Position numbers and translations under genes: made by a program. From the NCBI RefSeq assembly GCF_018131185.1, contig NZ_JAFCJE010000002.1, positions 682,001-746,000 on the forward strand: a stretch of DNA of 64,000 nucleotides. The letters run 5' to 3'. Each line of letters begins with the position of its first letter. Position 1 is the stretch's first letter. The notes under the pieces are model-generated. The model was not told the origin of the DNA, did not search any database, and saw only the letters and a program-made list of their open reading frames with translations. This document shows positions 32,151-40,956 of the stretch, piece by piece. Source of the DNA: Bradyrhizobium diazoefficiens (GTDB lineage Bacteria; Pseudomonadota; Alphaproteobacteria; Rhizobiales; Xanthobacteraceae).

Positions 32151-33197
32151 GTGCTGGATATTTTGAAGGGTCGGGGCGCGAACGGCTCCAATGGCGAAAA
32201 AGCCGGTGAAAAAGTCGGCTTGGGCAGCATCCGCCGGCCGGTGATCGGCCTTGCCCTCGGGGGCGGCGCGGCGCGCGGCTTTGCCCATATCGGGATTCTC
32301 AGGACGCTGCTTGCCAACGGGATCGTGCCCGACGTCGTGGTCGGCACCTCCATCGGAGCCGTCGTCGGCGGCCTCCACGCGGCCGGCCGGCTCGACACGT
32401 TCGAAGAGTGGGGGCGCAGCCTGCAAGGCATGCGCAACATCCTCGGCTATCTCGACATCCGCCTCAACGGCTCCGGCCTGCTCGGCGGCGAGAAGCTTGC
32501 AACCCGGCTCGAGGAGGCGGTCGGGCAGACGCTGATCGAGGATCTCCCCGTCAAGTTCGCAAGCGTGGCGACCGAGGTCCGCACCGGTCACGAGATCTGG
32601 CTGACACGCGGCCGCCTGGTCGATGCGATGCGCGCGTCCTACACGCTGCCCGGCATCTTCGCGCCGATGCTGATCGGCGACCGCTGGCTGGTCGATGGCG
32701 CGCTGGTCAATCCCGTGCCAGTCTCGGCCGCCCGCGCGCTAGGTGCTGAAATCGTCATCGCCGCAAATCTTTCCAGCGACATCTTCACGCATTCCACGAC
32801 GATTCATTCGCACGGTGCAGTGCCCAGTCCGGTCGTGCCGGAGCCAGCGGAGCCGGCTGCCAAGCGGCGCTTCCCGCGCCTGTTCTCGCCGGAGAAGACG
32901 ATGAAGCGAGAGTTCTTTGGCGGCAACGGCCGGCCCGGCATCTCCTCGGTGATGGTCGATGCCTTCAACATCATGCAGGACCGCATCACGCGCGCGCGCC
33001 TCGCCGGCGATCCGCCGGACCTTCTGATCACGCCGCGGGTCGGCCAGTTCGGCTGGTTCGACTTCCACCGTTCCGAGGACCTGATCGCCCACGGCACGCG
33101 CGCCGCCGAGCGCGCGCTGGAGTCGATCCAGGAGGCGATCGAGGTGCTCGCGCCGGCGCCGGCAGGCAGCGCGCCCAAAGCGGACGAGCAGGCCTGA
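32151..33197 (+). CDS. Patatin-like phospholipase (RssA-type)
   Basis: This is a predicted serine lipid acyl hydrolase of about 348 residues. The patatin core is visible: oxyanion glycine run GGGAARGFAHIG, nucleophile Ser67 in GTSIGAVVGG, and catalytic Asp182 in VDGALVNP. No signal peptide is seen, so it is probably cytoplasmic or membrane-associated. Start GTG 32151 has GGGAGAG upstream and fits better than an in-frame GTG at 32136. Its stop abuts the stop of the convergent CBS gene. Confidence 0.9.
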   Translation: MLDILKGRGANGSNGEKAGEKVGLGSIRRPVIGLALGGGAARGFAHIGILRTLLANGIVPDVVVGTSIGAVVGGLHAAGRLDTFEEWGRSLQGMRNILGYLDIRLNGSGLLGGEKLATRLEEAVGQTLIEDLPVKFASVATEVRTGHEIWLTRGRLVDAMRASYTLPGIFAPMLIGDRWLVDGALVNPVPVSAARALGAEIVIAANLSSDIFTHSTTIHSHGAVPSPVVPEPAEPAAKRRFPRLFSPEKTMKREFFGGNGRPGISSVMVDAFNIMQDRITRARLAGDPPDLLITPRVGQFGWFDFHRSEDLIAHGTRAAERALESIQEAIEVLAPAPAGSAPKADEQA

Positions 33198-33626
33198 TCA
33201 GGCCGTCTTGATGTAGTCGCGCAAGGCTTCCTGCTCGGTTTCGTATTCCTGGACCCGGCGCTTGACGATGTCGCCGATCGAGATGAGGCCGACCACCGTG
33301 CCGTTGTCGATCACGGGCAGATGGCGGAACTTGCCCGATGTCATCATCTCCATGATCTCGGCGACCGTGTCGGTCTCCTTGCAGGTCACCACCTTGCGGG
33401 TCATGACCTGAGCGACCGGCTCCTCCAGCACGCCGGCGCCGCGCTCGCCGAGCACGCGGACGATGTCGCGCTCCGACAGGATGCCTTCGAGCCGGCTCTG
33501 GTCCATCACCAGCACCGCGCCGATCTTCTTGTCAGCGAGCAGCTTGACCGCGGCAGCCAGCTTTGCGTCGGGCCCGACGCTCATGATCTGGTGACCCTTG
33601 GTGTTCAGAATGGAACGTACCGTCAT
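33198..33626 (-). CDS. Tandem CBS-domain protein
   Basis: The 142-residue protein consists of two CBS motifs (ILSERDIVRVLGERG and LISIGDIVKRRVQEYE at their ends), the fold that binds adenine nucleotides and regulates partner proteins. It begins MTVRSILNTKG, with GGGAGG upstream of the ATG at 33626. Free-standing CBS pairs of this kind are common in Rhizobiales and act in energy sensing, but no partner is visible here. It ends back to back with the patatin gene. Confidence 0.92.
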   Translation of the reverse strand: MTVRSILNTKGHQIMSVGPDAKLAAAVKLLADKKIGAVLVMDQSRLEGILSERDIVRVLGERGAGVLEEPVAQVMTRKVVTCKETDTVAEIMEMMTSGKFRHLPVIDNGTVVGLISIGDIVKRRVQEYETEQEALRDYIKTA

Positions 33627-33817
33627 TGTTGCCTCCCTGAATCGGACCCGTCCCGCCACAGGGCGGTCCGGACTTGTTCTTCGAGTCTTCAACTAACAGT
33701 TTCAGCGCCGGTTTCACGCTCGTGCGCTTGTCGAAGCGTTGCCGCTATCGGCCTGTCGCTTCGGAACATTCTTCACGCGAATGATGAATGAATTCGGGCC
33801 GCGCCGCAAGCGCCGCT

Positions 33818-34651
33818 TCAAATACGGTCTGAAACGTCCTGTGACGACGCATCCGCAGCATCGCTTCGCATGCGCGGCACCGGATCGAACAGGGTGAACA
33901 GCAACAGGCCGGCAAAGAAGCCGCCGATATGCGCCTGCCAGGCGACGCTCGTGGTTTCGGAATCGATGCCGATCGCACCGACGCCGAAGATGATGTTGAC
34001 GCCGAACCACACCGCCAGGAAGCCGACCACCCGCCCGTCGCGCAGCGCGCGCCACAGCGGCAATGCCGGAACCCTCGCCGCGGTATCGGCGTCCAAACGG
34101 TTGAACGACAGGAAGCTGCCACGGACGAAGGCAAAGCGGATCGCCGCTGCCATTGCGCCCGACACCGAGGCCGAGGCGCCGATCATCGGCGCCACCGCGT
34201 GCTCATGGGTAACGAGATGGGCGAGCGCACCGGCCGCCGCCGTCACCGCCAGAAACAGGAAGAACCTGACCGCCCCAAAACGCCGCGCCAGCGCGCTGCC
34301 GAACGGCAACAGCCACAGCACGTTGAAGCCGAGATGGGTCAGATTGGCGTGCAGCAGCGAATAGGTGACGAAGGTCCAGATCTTCGCACCCGTCCCGCCG
34401 GGAATCTCCAGATTGAGCAGCGAGGAATCATAGCGCTTCGGGATGAAGCCGAAGACGTCGATGGTCCAGTTCTCGATCTCGGGCGGCAGCAGCACCCGCA
34501 GATGGATCACCGCCAGCAGGACGATATAGGCGGTCAACGCCGTGGGCAGCGTCAGGACCGGCTCGCGCGGGGCCTCTTCGACAACCGCCGGCCCCTCCGC
34601 TTGAGGATCTTGCCGAGGGCCTTGCGGCGGAGAATCTTGAGAGGAATCCAA
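33818..34651 (-). CDS. Rhomboid-family intramembrane serine protease
   Basis: This is a six- to seven-helix membrane protease of about 277 residues. Conserved elements are HANLTHLGFN (the HxxxHxxxN stretch), the nucleophile region IGASASVSGAMAA and the catalytic His in WQAHIGGFFAGLLL. No good ATG is in frame. A TTG at 34651 gives a short polar N-terminus before helix 1 and is the most reasonable start, although the frame is open to 34927. The preceding stretch holds a terminator-ended structure, which suggests a long leader or a separate RNA. Confidence 0.87.
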   Translation of the reverse strand: MDSSQDSPPQGPRQDPQAEGPAVVEEAPREPVLTLPTALTAYIVLLAVIHLRVLLPPEIENWTIDVFGFIPKRYDSSLLNLEIPGGTGAKIWTFVTYSLLHANLTHLGFNVLWLLPFGSALARRFGAVRFFLFLAVTAAAGALAHLVTHEHAVAPMIGASASVSGAMAAAIRFAFVRGSFLSFNRLDADTAARVPALPLWRALRDGRVVGFLAVWFGVNIIFGVGAIGIDSETTSVAWQAHIGGFFAGLLLFTLFDPVPRMRSDAADASSQDVSDRI

Positions 34652-34726
34652 GGCAGCTTCGCTTTCAGCGCGACCGGGGCAACACGCTTGCAGATAGTCG
34701 CCTTTGCCAGCCTTGCGCAAGTGCAC

Positions 34727-34760
34727 AAAAGGAAAAGGCAGGGCCCTGGGAAGCCCTGCC
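34727..34760 (-). terminator. Rho-independent terminator facing the rhomboid gene
   Basis: The minus-strand hairpin has an 8-bp stem (GGCAGGGC with GCCCTGCC) and an 8-base loop, followed by the run TTTTCCTTTT. It lies 76 to 109 bases before the proposed rhomboid start, which is an odd place for a terminator and implies a separate upstream transcript or attenuation. Confidence 0.65.
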
Positions 34761-34885
34761 TGTCCGTGTCGGCCTTTCCGGCACCCGAGGAATGAAGTGT
34801 ATCCCCACCCCTCCCCGGCCCGCGGCCAAACTGTTTGACGCCCTGTGTACAGACCCCGCCGAGAACCTGGAGAAAAGCGGCGGGG
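34727..34885 (-). ncRNA. Candidate small RNA or attenuated leader upstream of the rhomboid gene
   Basis: Reading the minus strand, CCCCGCCG at 34885-34878 pairs with CGGCGGGG at 34861-34854. Further on, GGCAGGGC at 34760-34753 pairs with GCCCTGCC at 34744-34737, and that hairpin is followed by TTTTCCTTTT. This forms an intrinsic terminator with no open reading frame before it. It could end a short independent RNA that starts near the CtrA box, or act as an attenuator in the rhomboid leader. Confidence 0.45.
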
Positions 34886-34936
34886 CTTGCGACTGCGGCC
34901 ACCATAGCAGCGGGGCGCGAGGTGCAAAGCGCATAG

Positions 34937-34952
34937 TTAATTTAACGTTAAC
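34937..34952. promoter_or_regulatory. CtrA-type binding box TTAA-N7-TTAAC
   Basis: TTAA at 34937, seven bases, then TTAA at 34948 and a C form a perfect match to the CtrA consensus of alphaproteobacteria. The box lies between the rhomboid side (minus) and the PAS_5 gene (plus, start 35104). It could control either or both. Confidence 0.6.
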
Positions 34953-35103
34953 AACGCAAAGGCGGCCTTAAGGAGTGCGAAAACGCCGCTCCGGCATGGA
35001 CGCTGCAAATCCCCTCCTGCACAACAACACAAGGGATCGTGGGTGCACTGAAGCGGGACAGGTCTGTCCCGTCGAGGTTACACCCCGGGGTAAGCGTTCA
35101 GTC

Positions 35104-35658
35104 ATGAAACATCCGTCGAGCCGCGCGTTCTTCGCGTATTGGGACAAGAAGCGCGGCGCTGCACGGGCCCCCGACAGGGCCGACATCGATCCGGCCGCGG
35201 TCCGCGGCCTGCTCGGCGACATCTTCGTGCTGTCCTGTGAGCCGAACCTCGGCTTCCCGTTCCGCGTCGCCGGCACGCGGGTCTGCGCGCTGGCAGGATC
35301 CGACCTCAAGGACCAGAGCTTTGCCGCGCTGTTCGACGATGCGAGCCGCAGCGAGATCGAGGAGATCACGACCGTCGTCGCCGACGAGACGTTAGGCGCG
35401 ATCGCCGGCGTCACCGCCGCGCACGAGGACGGCAGCAAGGCCCATCTCGAGCTGTTGCTGCTGCCCTTCAACGCCCGCCCGCACACACCCGTGAGCGTGA
35501 CGGGCGTGCTCGCGCCGTTCGACGACGCGTGCGGCGCGCTGTCAGCCTTCACCCTCACGTCCTGGCGCTATCTGCACCAGCCCGAGAAGCTCTTGCCGCG
35601 CGCGATCCGCAAATTGCAGATCGCACGCGGACTGATGGTGTATGAGGGCCTGAGATAA
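35104..35658 (+). CDS. PAS_5-domain protein
   Basis: The 184-residue protein is a single PAS-like domain of the PAS_5 type found mostly in Alphaproteobacteria, starting MKHPSSRAFFAYWDKKRG and including PFRVAGTRVCALAGSDLKDQSF. It has no kinase, DNA-binding or cyclic-nucleotide output domain, so it must act through a partner. An in-frame start at 34975 would add 43 residues of unconvincing sequence. ATG 35104 is preferred. A perfect CtrA-type box lies about 150 bases upstream, suggesting cell-cycle control. Confidence 0.85.
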   Translation: MKHPSSRAFFAYWDKKRGAARAPDRADIDPAAVRGLLGDIFVLSCEPNLGFPFRVAGTRVCALAGSDLKDQSFAALFDDASRSEIEEITTVVADETLGAIAGVTAAHEDGSKAHLELLLLPFNARPHTPVSVTGVLAPFDDACGALSAFTLTSWRYLHQPEKLLPRAIRKLQIARGLMVYEGLR

Positions 35659-35819
35659 TCGCCGCCCAACGCGCGGGTATCGCGCGAAGCGGGAACCCGT
35701 AGCGCGACATCAACGCGGATGCGGATGGCCGTTTTTGCCGGATCTGCGTCATTCCTGATGTCGTTGCCAGGCGTTAGCTTCCGCCTCGCGCGAAGCAACG
35801 AGGATCGGGTGACATCATC

Positions 35820-36953
35820 ATGACGTGGCGCATTCTGGCGTTGAGCGGCGTCGGTTGCCTGGCATTGCTGGCCGCGATCGGCGGAACCTGGCTGTTCCTG
35901 CTGCCGGGCTCGCCGGCTCGGGGAAGCGCGCCCGCGATATCCAAGGACGAGACCGAGGCGACGCTTGCCGCGCTGAAGCCGCCCAAACGCAAACGTCCCC
36001 TGATCGCCATCGTCGGCATCAACGACATGACCGAGACGACGGACTATCTGATGCCATACGGCATCCTCGCACGCGCCGATGTCGCCGACGTCCAGACATT
36101 GGCGACGCAGCCGGGTCCCGTCGCGCTCTATCCCGCGCTCAAAGTGCAGCCGCACGCGACCATCGCCGAGTTCGACGCCGCGCACCCGGACGGCGCCGAT
36201 TACGTCATCGTGCCCGCGATGAGCCCCGAAGACGATGCCACGGCCTTGCAGTGGATCAGAAGCCAGGCCGGCAAGGGCGCGATCGTCATCGGTGTCTGCG
36301 TCGGCGCCAAGGTCGTCGCCAACACCGGGCTGCTCGACGGCCGGCGGGCCACCACGCACTGGTATTCGTTGCGCGATCTGCAGAAGCATTCCGCGATCCG
36401 CTATGTCCCGGACCGCAGGCTGGTGATCGACCGCGGCGTTGCGACGACGACCGGCATCACCGCGTCCATGCCGATGGCGCTGACCCTGGTCGAGGCCATC
36501 GCCGGCCGCGCCAAGGCGGAGGCGGTCGCCCAAGAGATCGGTCTTTCGCAGTGGGATGCGCGCCACCGCAGCGAGGCGTTCCAGTTCACACGCCCCTTCG
36601 CGCTGACGGCGATCGCGGGCACGCTCGCATTCTGGAATCGCGAGCAACTCGGAATCGCGCTGACATCAGGCATCGACGAGGCGTCGCTTGCGTTGGTCAC
36701 CGATGCGTGGTCGCGCACTTATCGCTCGCGTGCCCTCACCTTCGCGGCCACGGCAGAGGCGCGGGCGAGCCGCGGCGGTCTTCGTATCCTGCCGGACAAG
36801 GTCGCAAGCGATTGGCCGGCGAAGCAGACGCTGCCGGCAGCGGTCGATCTGCCGCCGGCGCGTGCGCTGGACCAGACGCTGCATGCCATCGATGCGCGCT
36901 ACGGGTCGCGCACGGCCGACTTCGTCGCGATGCAGCTCGAATATCCGAGATGA
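35820..36953 (+). CDS. Membrane-anchored DJ-1/PfpI-type protein with extra C-terminal domain
   Basis: The 377-residue product has an N-terminal membrane helix (ILALSGVGCLALLAAIGG) followed by a DJ-1/PfpI or GATase1-like domain at about residues 60-215 with the nucleophile elbow IGVCVGAKVVANTG and THWYSL. This domain resembles the ligand-binding half of AraC-type regulators such as GlxA, but no helix-turn-helix follows. Instead a helical C-terminal region of about 150 residues is present. The function is not known. It is a single gene, and an anchor suggests a periplasmic sensor or amidase-like role. Confidence 0.75.
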   Translation: MTWRILALSGVGCLALLAAIGGTWLFLLPGSPARGSAPAISKDETEATLAALKPPKRKRPLIAIVGINDMTETTDYLMPYGILARADVADVQTLATQPGPVALYPALKVQPHATIAEFDAAHPDGADYVIVPAMSPEDDATALQWIRSQAGKGAIVIGVCVGAKVVANTGLLDGRRATTHWYSLRDLQKHSAIRYVPDRRLVIDRGVATTTGITASMPMALTLVEAIAGRAKAEAVAQEIGLSQWDARHRSEAFQFTRPFALTAIAGTLAFWNREQLGIALTSGIDEASLALVTDAWSRTYRSRALTFAATAEARASRGGLRILPDKVASDWPAKQTLPAAVDLPPARALDQTLHAIDARYGSRTADFVAMQLEYPR

Positions 36954-36966
36954 CGCGGGAACGGCG

Positions 36967-37353
36967 TTACGGCATCGCCAGATGCCAGGCGCCGTTCAAG
37001 AAGCCGTCGCCGGTGACGTCGCCGGGCTTCTGGTCCTTGGCGAAGGTGTAGAGCGGCTTGCCCTTGTAGGCCCATTGCTTCGAGCCATCGTCGCGCGTGA
37101 TGATGGTGTAGCCGTCGCCGGCTGCATCGCTCGCTTCGGCCTTCAGCACCGGCCAGTTCGTCGCACATGGACCGTTGCAGGCCGACTTGCCGTCGGCATC
37201 CTTGTCGAAGGTGTAGAGCGTCATGCCCTTGGCGTCGGTGAGCACGTTGCCCTTGTCGGTCTTGCCAGTCTTGGTCGGCGGCGCGGCGAAGGCGGCGGGG
37301 ACGATCGCGAGGGACATGGCCAGGGCGAGCGCGAGGCGGATCGAGGACGTCAT
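36967..37353 (-). CDS. Secreted lipoprotein-15-like repeat protein (COG4315 type)
   Basis: The 128-residue protein has a signal peptide (LALALAMSLAIVPAAFAA) and two copies of the secreted-repeat unit (GMTLYTFDKD and GKPLYTFAKD, with a Cys pair in ACNGPCATNWP). Proteins of this family are periplasmic or surface proteins of unknown function. The start is ATG 37353, directly before the signal peptide. The gene is convergent with the DJ-1-like gene, 13 bases apart. Confidence 0.85.
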   Translation of the reverse strand: MTSSIRLALALAMSLAIVPAAFAAPPTKTGKTDKGNVLTDAKGMTLYTFDKDADGKSACNGPCATNWPVLKAEASDAAGDGYTIITRDDGSKQWAYKGKPLYTFAKDQKPGDVTGDGFLNGAWHLAMP

Positions 37354-37499
37354 GATATCTCCTGTCATGCAATTGGCTTGCATGGATAGGACGCCGCGCA
37401 CGGCCCGGTATTCCCAAGATGACGGCGAGGATATTTTTCGCTGCGCGCGCCGGCACAGGGGAATAAACTGGATGGACCGAGACAGACCGACAAAGAGAC

Positions 37500-38006
37500 A
37501 TGAGCAAGCCGCATTGGCGTCCCGCACACGCATCCGACCTGCCCGCGATCAGCGCCATCGCGGCGCGGGTACATCCCGACCTTCCTGAAAGGCCCGAGGT
37601 GTTCGCCGAGAAGATGCGGCTCTATCCCGGTGGATGCCGCGTGCTGATCGCCGGCGACGAGATTGCCGGCTACGGGCTTGCGCATCCCTGGAAGCAGCAC
37701 CGGATTCCGCCGCTCGACGGGTTGCTCGCACGATTGCCCGACGATGCGGATTGCCTCTATGTCCACGACGTCGCCGTCTTGCCGGATTCTCGCGGCGGCG
37801 TTCTGCGCGTCTATATCGCCGAGATCGAGGAGCTGGCGCGTGCCTCAGGCATCGCAACGCTCGCATTGGTCTCGGTCTACGCGACGCGGCCGCTGTGGGA
37901 GCGCCTCGGCTTTCGACCCGTCACGGCGGAGGCGGAGCTGCGGGCAAAGCTCGCATCCTATGGCGAAGGCGCGACGTACATGCTGCGCGACCTCGCCGGG
38001 CCGTAA
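37500..38006 (+). CDS. GNAT-family N-acetyltransferase
   Basis: The 168-residue protein is a GNAT acetyltransferase, with an acceptor-side N-terminus (WRPAHASDLPAISAIAARVH), the acetyl-CoA segment YVHDVAVLPDSRGG, and the helix and beta strand that end in WERLGFRP. The substrate is not predictable. ATG 37500 is followed by a natural start and preceded by AAAGAGAC. It is divergent from the secreted protein gene and convergent with the RNA helicase gene. Confidence 0.88.
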   Translation: MSKPHWRPAHASDLPAISAIAARVHPDLPERPEVFAEKMRLYPGGCRVLIAGDEIAGYGLAHPWKQHRIPPLDGLLARLPDDADCLYVHDVAVLPDSRGGVLRVYIAEIEELARASGIATLALVSVYATRPLWERLGFRPVTAEAELRAKLASYGEGATYMLRDLAGP

Positions 38007-38045
38007 CCTCGCCCACGCGCCGTTCGGGTCCCCCCGGGGGGGCAT

Positions 38046-39986
38046 TCAACCGCGATGTTTCTTCTTCGCCTTCTTTCCCGGCGCGCCCTTCACCGGCCAT
38101 GGCGTGACCGATGACGGCTCCGCGTTGCCCGGCCGATGCTTCTTTTTCTTTCCGAAGGAAGGTGTCCCCTCGAATTTCGGCGCGCGCTCGCCGTGGGACT
38201 TGCCGCGCGGCTTGAACTCACTCGCCTCGCGCGGACGTTCATCGCGCCGTTCGCGATGCTCGTCCGCCTCGCGCCGCGGCGCATGGGACCGCTCTTCCGA
38301 ACGTTCCTGACGCTGCGGCGCCTCCGCCATCAGCTCGATCCGGATGCTGTCTTCCTTGTCCGGACGCTTGACCTTTGCAGCGAACGACTCCGCCACCCGC
38401 TCGGAAATCTCGAACTCGGTCGTCGTATCCATGATCCTGATGGCGCCGATGTCGCGCTTGTCGATGCCGCCGCGGCGGCAGATCATCGGCAGCAGCCAGC
38501 GCGCCTCCGCATTCTTGCGTCGTCCGATCGCGGCCCGGAACCAGACGCTGGTCTCCGACATGCCGTGCTTCGACTGCGCCTTGCTGGATTTCGATCGAGG
38601 CCGCGCGCTACGATCGTCGCCGCCTTCGCCTTGAAATCTGTCGCGGCCGCGATCCTCGCGCGGCTTGCCGCTGCGCTCGCCGGGATCGATGATGTCCTCG
38701 GGCGACGGCAGCCGCGCACGGTAAAGCCGCGCCAGTGCCGCGGCGATATCCTCGGCCGATCGCTCGGCCAGCAGCGCCTGGGCCAGCGCCAGATCGTCGG
38801 CCGTCGTCTCCTCGGTGAACAACGCGTCCTTCATGCGATCGTGATCGAGCTTGCGGATTTCGTCCGCCTGCGGCGCCGTGCCCCAGACCGCGTCGACCCC
38901 AGCGAGATTGAGCAGCAGCTCCGCACGCCGCCGGCGGGCGGGCGGCACCAGCAGGACGCTCGTTCCCTTTCGCCCCGCGCGCCCGGTGCGGCCCGAGCGA
39001 TGCTGCATCACCTCGGCGTCGTTGGGCAGGTCGGCATGAATGACGAGATCGAGGCTCGGCAGGTCGATTCCGCGGGCGGCGACGTCGGTCGCCACGCACA
39101 CGCGCGCGCGTCCGTCACGCAGAGACTGCAGCGCCATGGTGCGCTCGTTCTGCGTCAATTCGCCCGAGAGAGCGACGACGGAAAAGCCGCGCTCCAGCAG
39201 TGCCGCCTGCAAATGCCTGACGTGATCGCGCGTGCTGCAGAACACCAGCGCGCTCGGCGCCTCGTAGAAGCGCAGCACGTTGACGACGGCATGCTCGGCA
39301 TCGGCGGGCGCGATGCGGATCGCGCGGTATTCGATGTCGGCGTGACCGCCCTCGTCGCCGGCGACCTCGATCCGGAAGGCCTGCTGCTGATATTGCTTGG
39401 CGAGCGCGACGATGCCGCGCGGGAATGTCGCCGAGAACATCAGGGTGCGGCGCGTCTCCGGCGTGGTCTCGAGGATGAATTCCATGTCCTCGCGAAAGCC
39501 GAGATTGAGCATCTCGTCGGCCTCGTCGAGGACGACCGCTTTCAATTCCGAGATATCGAGGCGGCCGCGCCGCAAATGGTCGCAGAGCCGGCCGGGCGTG
39601 CCGACCACGATGTGGGCGCCGGCTGCCAGCTCGCGCTGCTCGCGGCGCGGATCCATGCCGCCGACGCACGAGACCACGCGCCCGCCCGCATGCCCGTAGA
39701 GCCAGGCGAGTTCGCGGTGGACCTGCATCGCGAGCTCGCGGGTCGGTGCCACGATGAGGGCGAGCGGGGCGGCAGCCTGCGCGAACTGCTCGGTCTCGCC
39801 GAGCAGATCCTTGGCCATGGCAAGGCCATAAGCGAGGGTCTTGCCGGAGCCGGTCTGCGCCGAAACCAGGAGGTCGCGATCGGCCGCCTCGTCCGCAAGC
39901 ACGGCGAGCTGAACAGGGGTCGGTGAATCATAGTTCCGCTCGGCCAAAGCTTTGGCGAGCGGCGGGGTCAGGGCCGGAAAAGACAC
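38046..39986 (-). CDS. DbpA-type DEAD-box RNA helicase
   Basis: This 646-residue RNA helicase has the ATP-binding motif I (AQTGSGKT), the DEAD motif (VLDEADEMLNLGF), SAT (MFSATFPRG), and the motif VI region HRSGRTGRAGRKG. The C-terminal part contains a DbpA-like RNA-binding domain (IGRRKNAEARWLLPMICRRG), which targets the enzyme to 23S rRNA in the known family, and a basic tail rich in Arg, Lys and Glu. The start is GTG 39986. It is likely to act in ribosome assembly. Confidence 0.93.
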   Translation of the reverse strand: MSFPALTPPLAKALAERNYDSPTPVQLAVLADEAADRDLLVSAQTGSGKTLAYGLAMAKDLLGETEQFAQAAAPLALIVAPTRELAMQVHRELAWLYGHAGGRVVSCVGGMDPRREQRELAAGAHIVVGTPGRLCDHLRRGRLDISELKAVVLDEADEMLNLGFREDMEFILETTPETRRTLMFSATFPRGIVALAKQYQQQAFRIEVAGDEGGHADIEYRAIRIAPADAEHAVVNVLRFYEAPSALVFCSTRDHVRHLQAALLERGFSVVALSGELTQNERTMALQSLRDGRARVCVATDVAARGIDLPSLDLVIHADLPNDAEVMQHRSGRTGRAGRKGTSVLLVPPARRRRAELLLNLAGVDAVWGTAPQADEIRKLDHDRMKDALFTEETTADDLALAQALLAERSAEDIAAALARLYRARLPSPEDIIDPGERSGKPREDRGRDRFQGEGGDDRSARPRSKSSKAQSKHGMSETSVWFRAAIGRRKNAEARWLLPMICRRGGIDKRDIGAIRIMDTTTEFEISERVAESFAAKVKRPDKEDSIRIELMAEAPQRQERSEERSHAPRREADEHRERRDERPREASEFKPRGKSHGERAPKFEGTPSFGKKKKHRPGNAEPSSVTPWPVKGAPGKKAKKKHRG

Positions 39987-40333
39987 GGGATGGAAAACCT
40001 TGGTTAATTCAGGCGCGCAAACGGTGGACCGGCGGGCCTGAGCTCGCGTGGGGAGGCAATCGGCCCGGCCGCACGCTGGATTTGATCTGGGCGCTCTTTA
40101 CGCCAAGCGCTCGGAAATCACCATGCCTATGATGCATGGCTCAGCGAGAACTGTGACTGAATGGTGCAGAAGCCCCTATGGCCGCCTCGCAGCTTCCAGG
40201 TCGGGGAAGACCGTCAAGGCCCCGGAATCATGACCCAAAGAGTCATGCGCCGTGCGTCCGAATCTCATTATGATCTGCTGGTTCCACGACACCGAAGATT
40301 TTGAGCACTGATTTCTTAAGTGAGGAATGCAGG
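39987..40333. other. Intergenic region between helicase and SGNH genes
   Basis: No credible gene is seen. The stretch becomes richer in AT towards the SGNH gene and contains the promoter regions of the two divergent genes. No strong palindrome, terminator or CtrA box was found. Confidence 0.5.
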
Positions 40334-40828
40334 ATGAATGCAATATCCAAATGGCTACTTTCACTTGTGGCAGCGGCGGCGCTTCAGCTCGGAGCGGCGC
40401 AGGCGGCGACCGTCGTTGCCCTGGGCGCCAGCAACACCGCAGGTAAGGGCGTCTCGTCCGAGCAGGCCTATCCGGCCCAGCTCGAGGCTTTGCTGCGCGG
40501 GCGCGGCCTCGACGTTCGCGTCGTCAATGCCGGCGTCAACGGTGACACGACGGGCGGGATGATGGCTCGGCTTGAAAGTGCAGTCCCGAAGGGGACCAAG
40601 GTCGTCATTCTCCAGCCTGGCGGCAATGATGCGAGGAAAGGCGGGGCCGACCATACCGGCGAGATCAAGGCCCGGCTGGCCCAGATGGGGGTCAAGGTGA
40701 TCATGCTGCCCAACGGCATGTTCCGGGGCAAACCGCACCAGCCTGACGGGATTCACCTCACGCCTGAAGGTTATCGGATGCTCGCACAACAATTGGCGGG
40801 CCCTGTCGCCGGTGCATTGGGACGATAG
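40334..40828 (+). CDS. SGNH/GDSL-family hydrolase (TesA-like)
   Basis: This is a secreted esterase, thioesterase or lysophospholipase type enzyme of 164 residues. It has a signal peptide (LLSLVAAAALQLGAAQA), block I ALGASNTAGKG with the nucleophile Ser, the Asn of block III in QPGGNDARKG, and the Asp-x-x-His pair in DGIHLTPEGY. Block I reads GASNT instead of the usual GDSLT, which is a common variant. ATG 40334 directly before the signal peptide is the natural start. It stands alone. Confidence 0.9.
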   Translation: MNAISKWLLSLVAAAALQLGAAQAATVVALGASNTAGKGVSSEQAYPAQLEALLRGRGLDVRVVNAGVNGDTTGGMMARLESAVPKGTKVVILQPGGNDARKGGADHTGEIKARLAQMGVKVIMLPNGMFRGKPHQPDGIHLTPEGYRMLAQQLAGPVAGALGR

Positions 40829-40956
40829 CACGCAAGCGTCGGATGCTCCGGCAGCGAGCGGTGCTCGCGCTTCGAGACGCCGCGCTGGAGCGGATAGACG
40901 ATGCGTCGTGATCTCTCGCCGCGCGGCTCACGGCGCAGGCTTCGGCCGGCTCCCGC

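Noticed and set aside
38136..39926. A 596-residue plus-strand open frame opposite the helicase gene
   Set aside because: It is an antisense shadow of the DEAD-box helicase.
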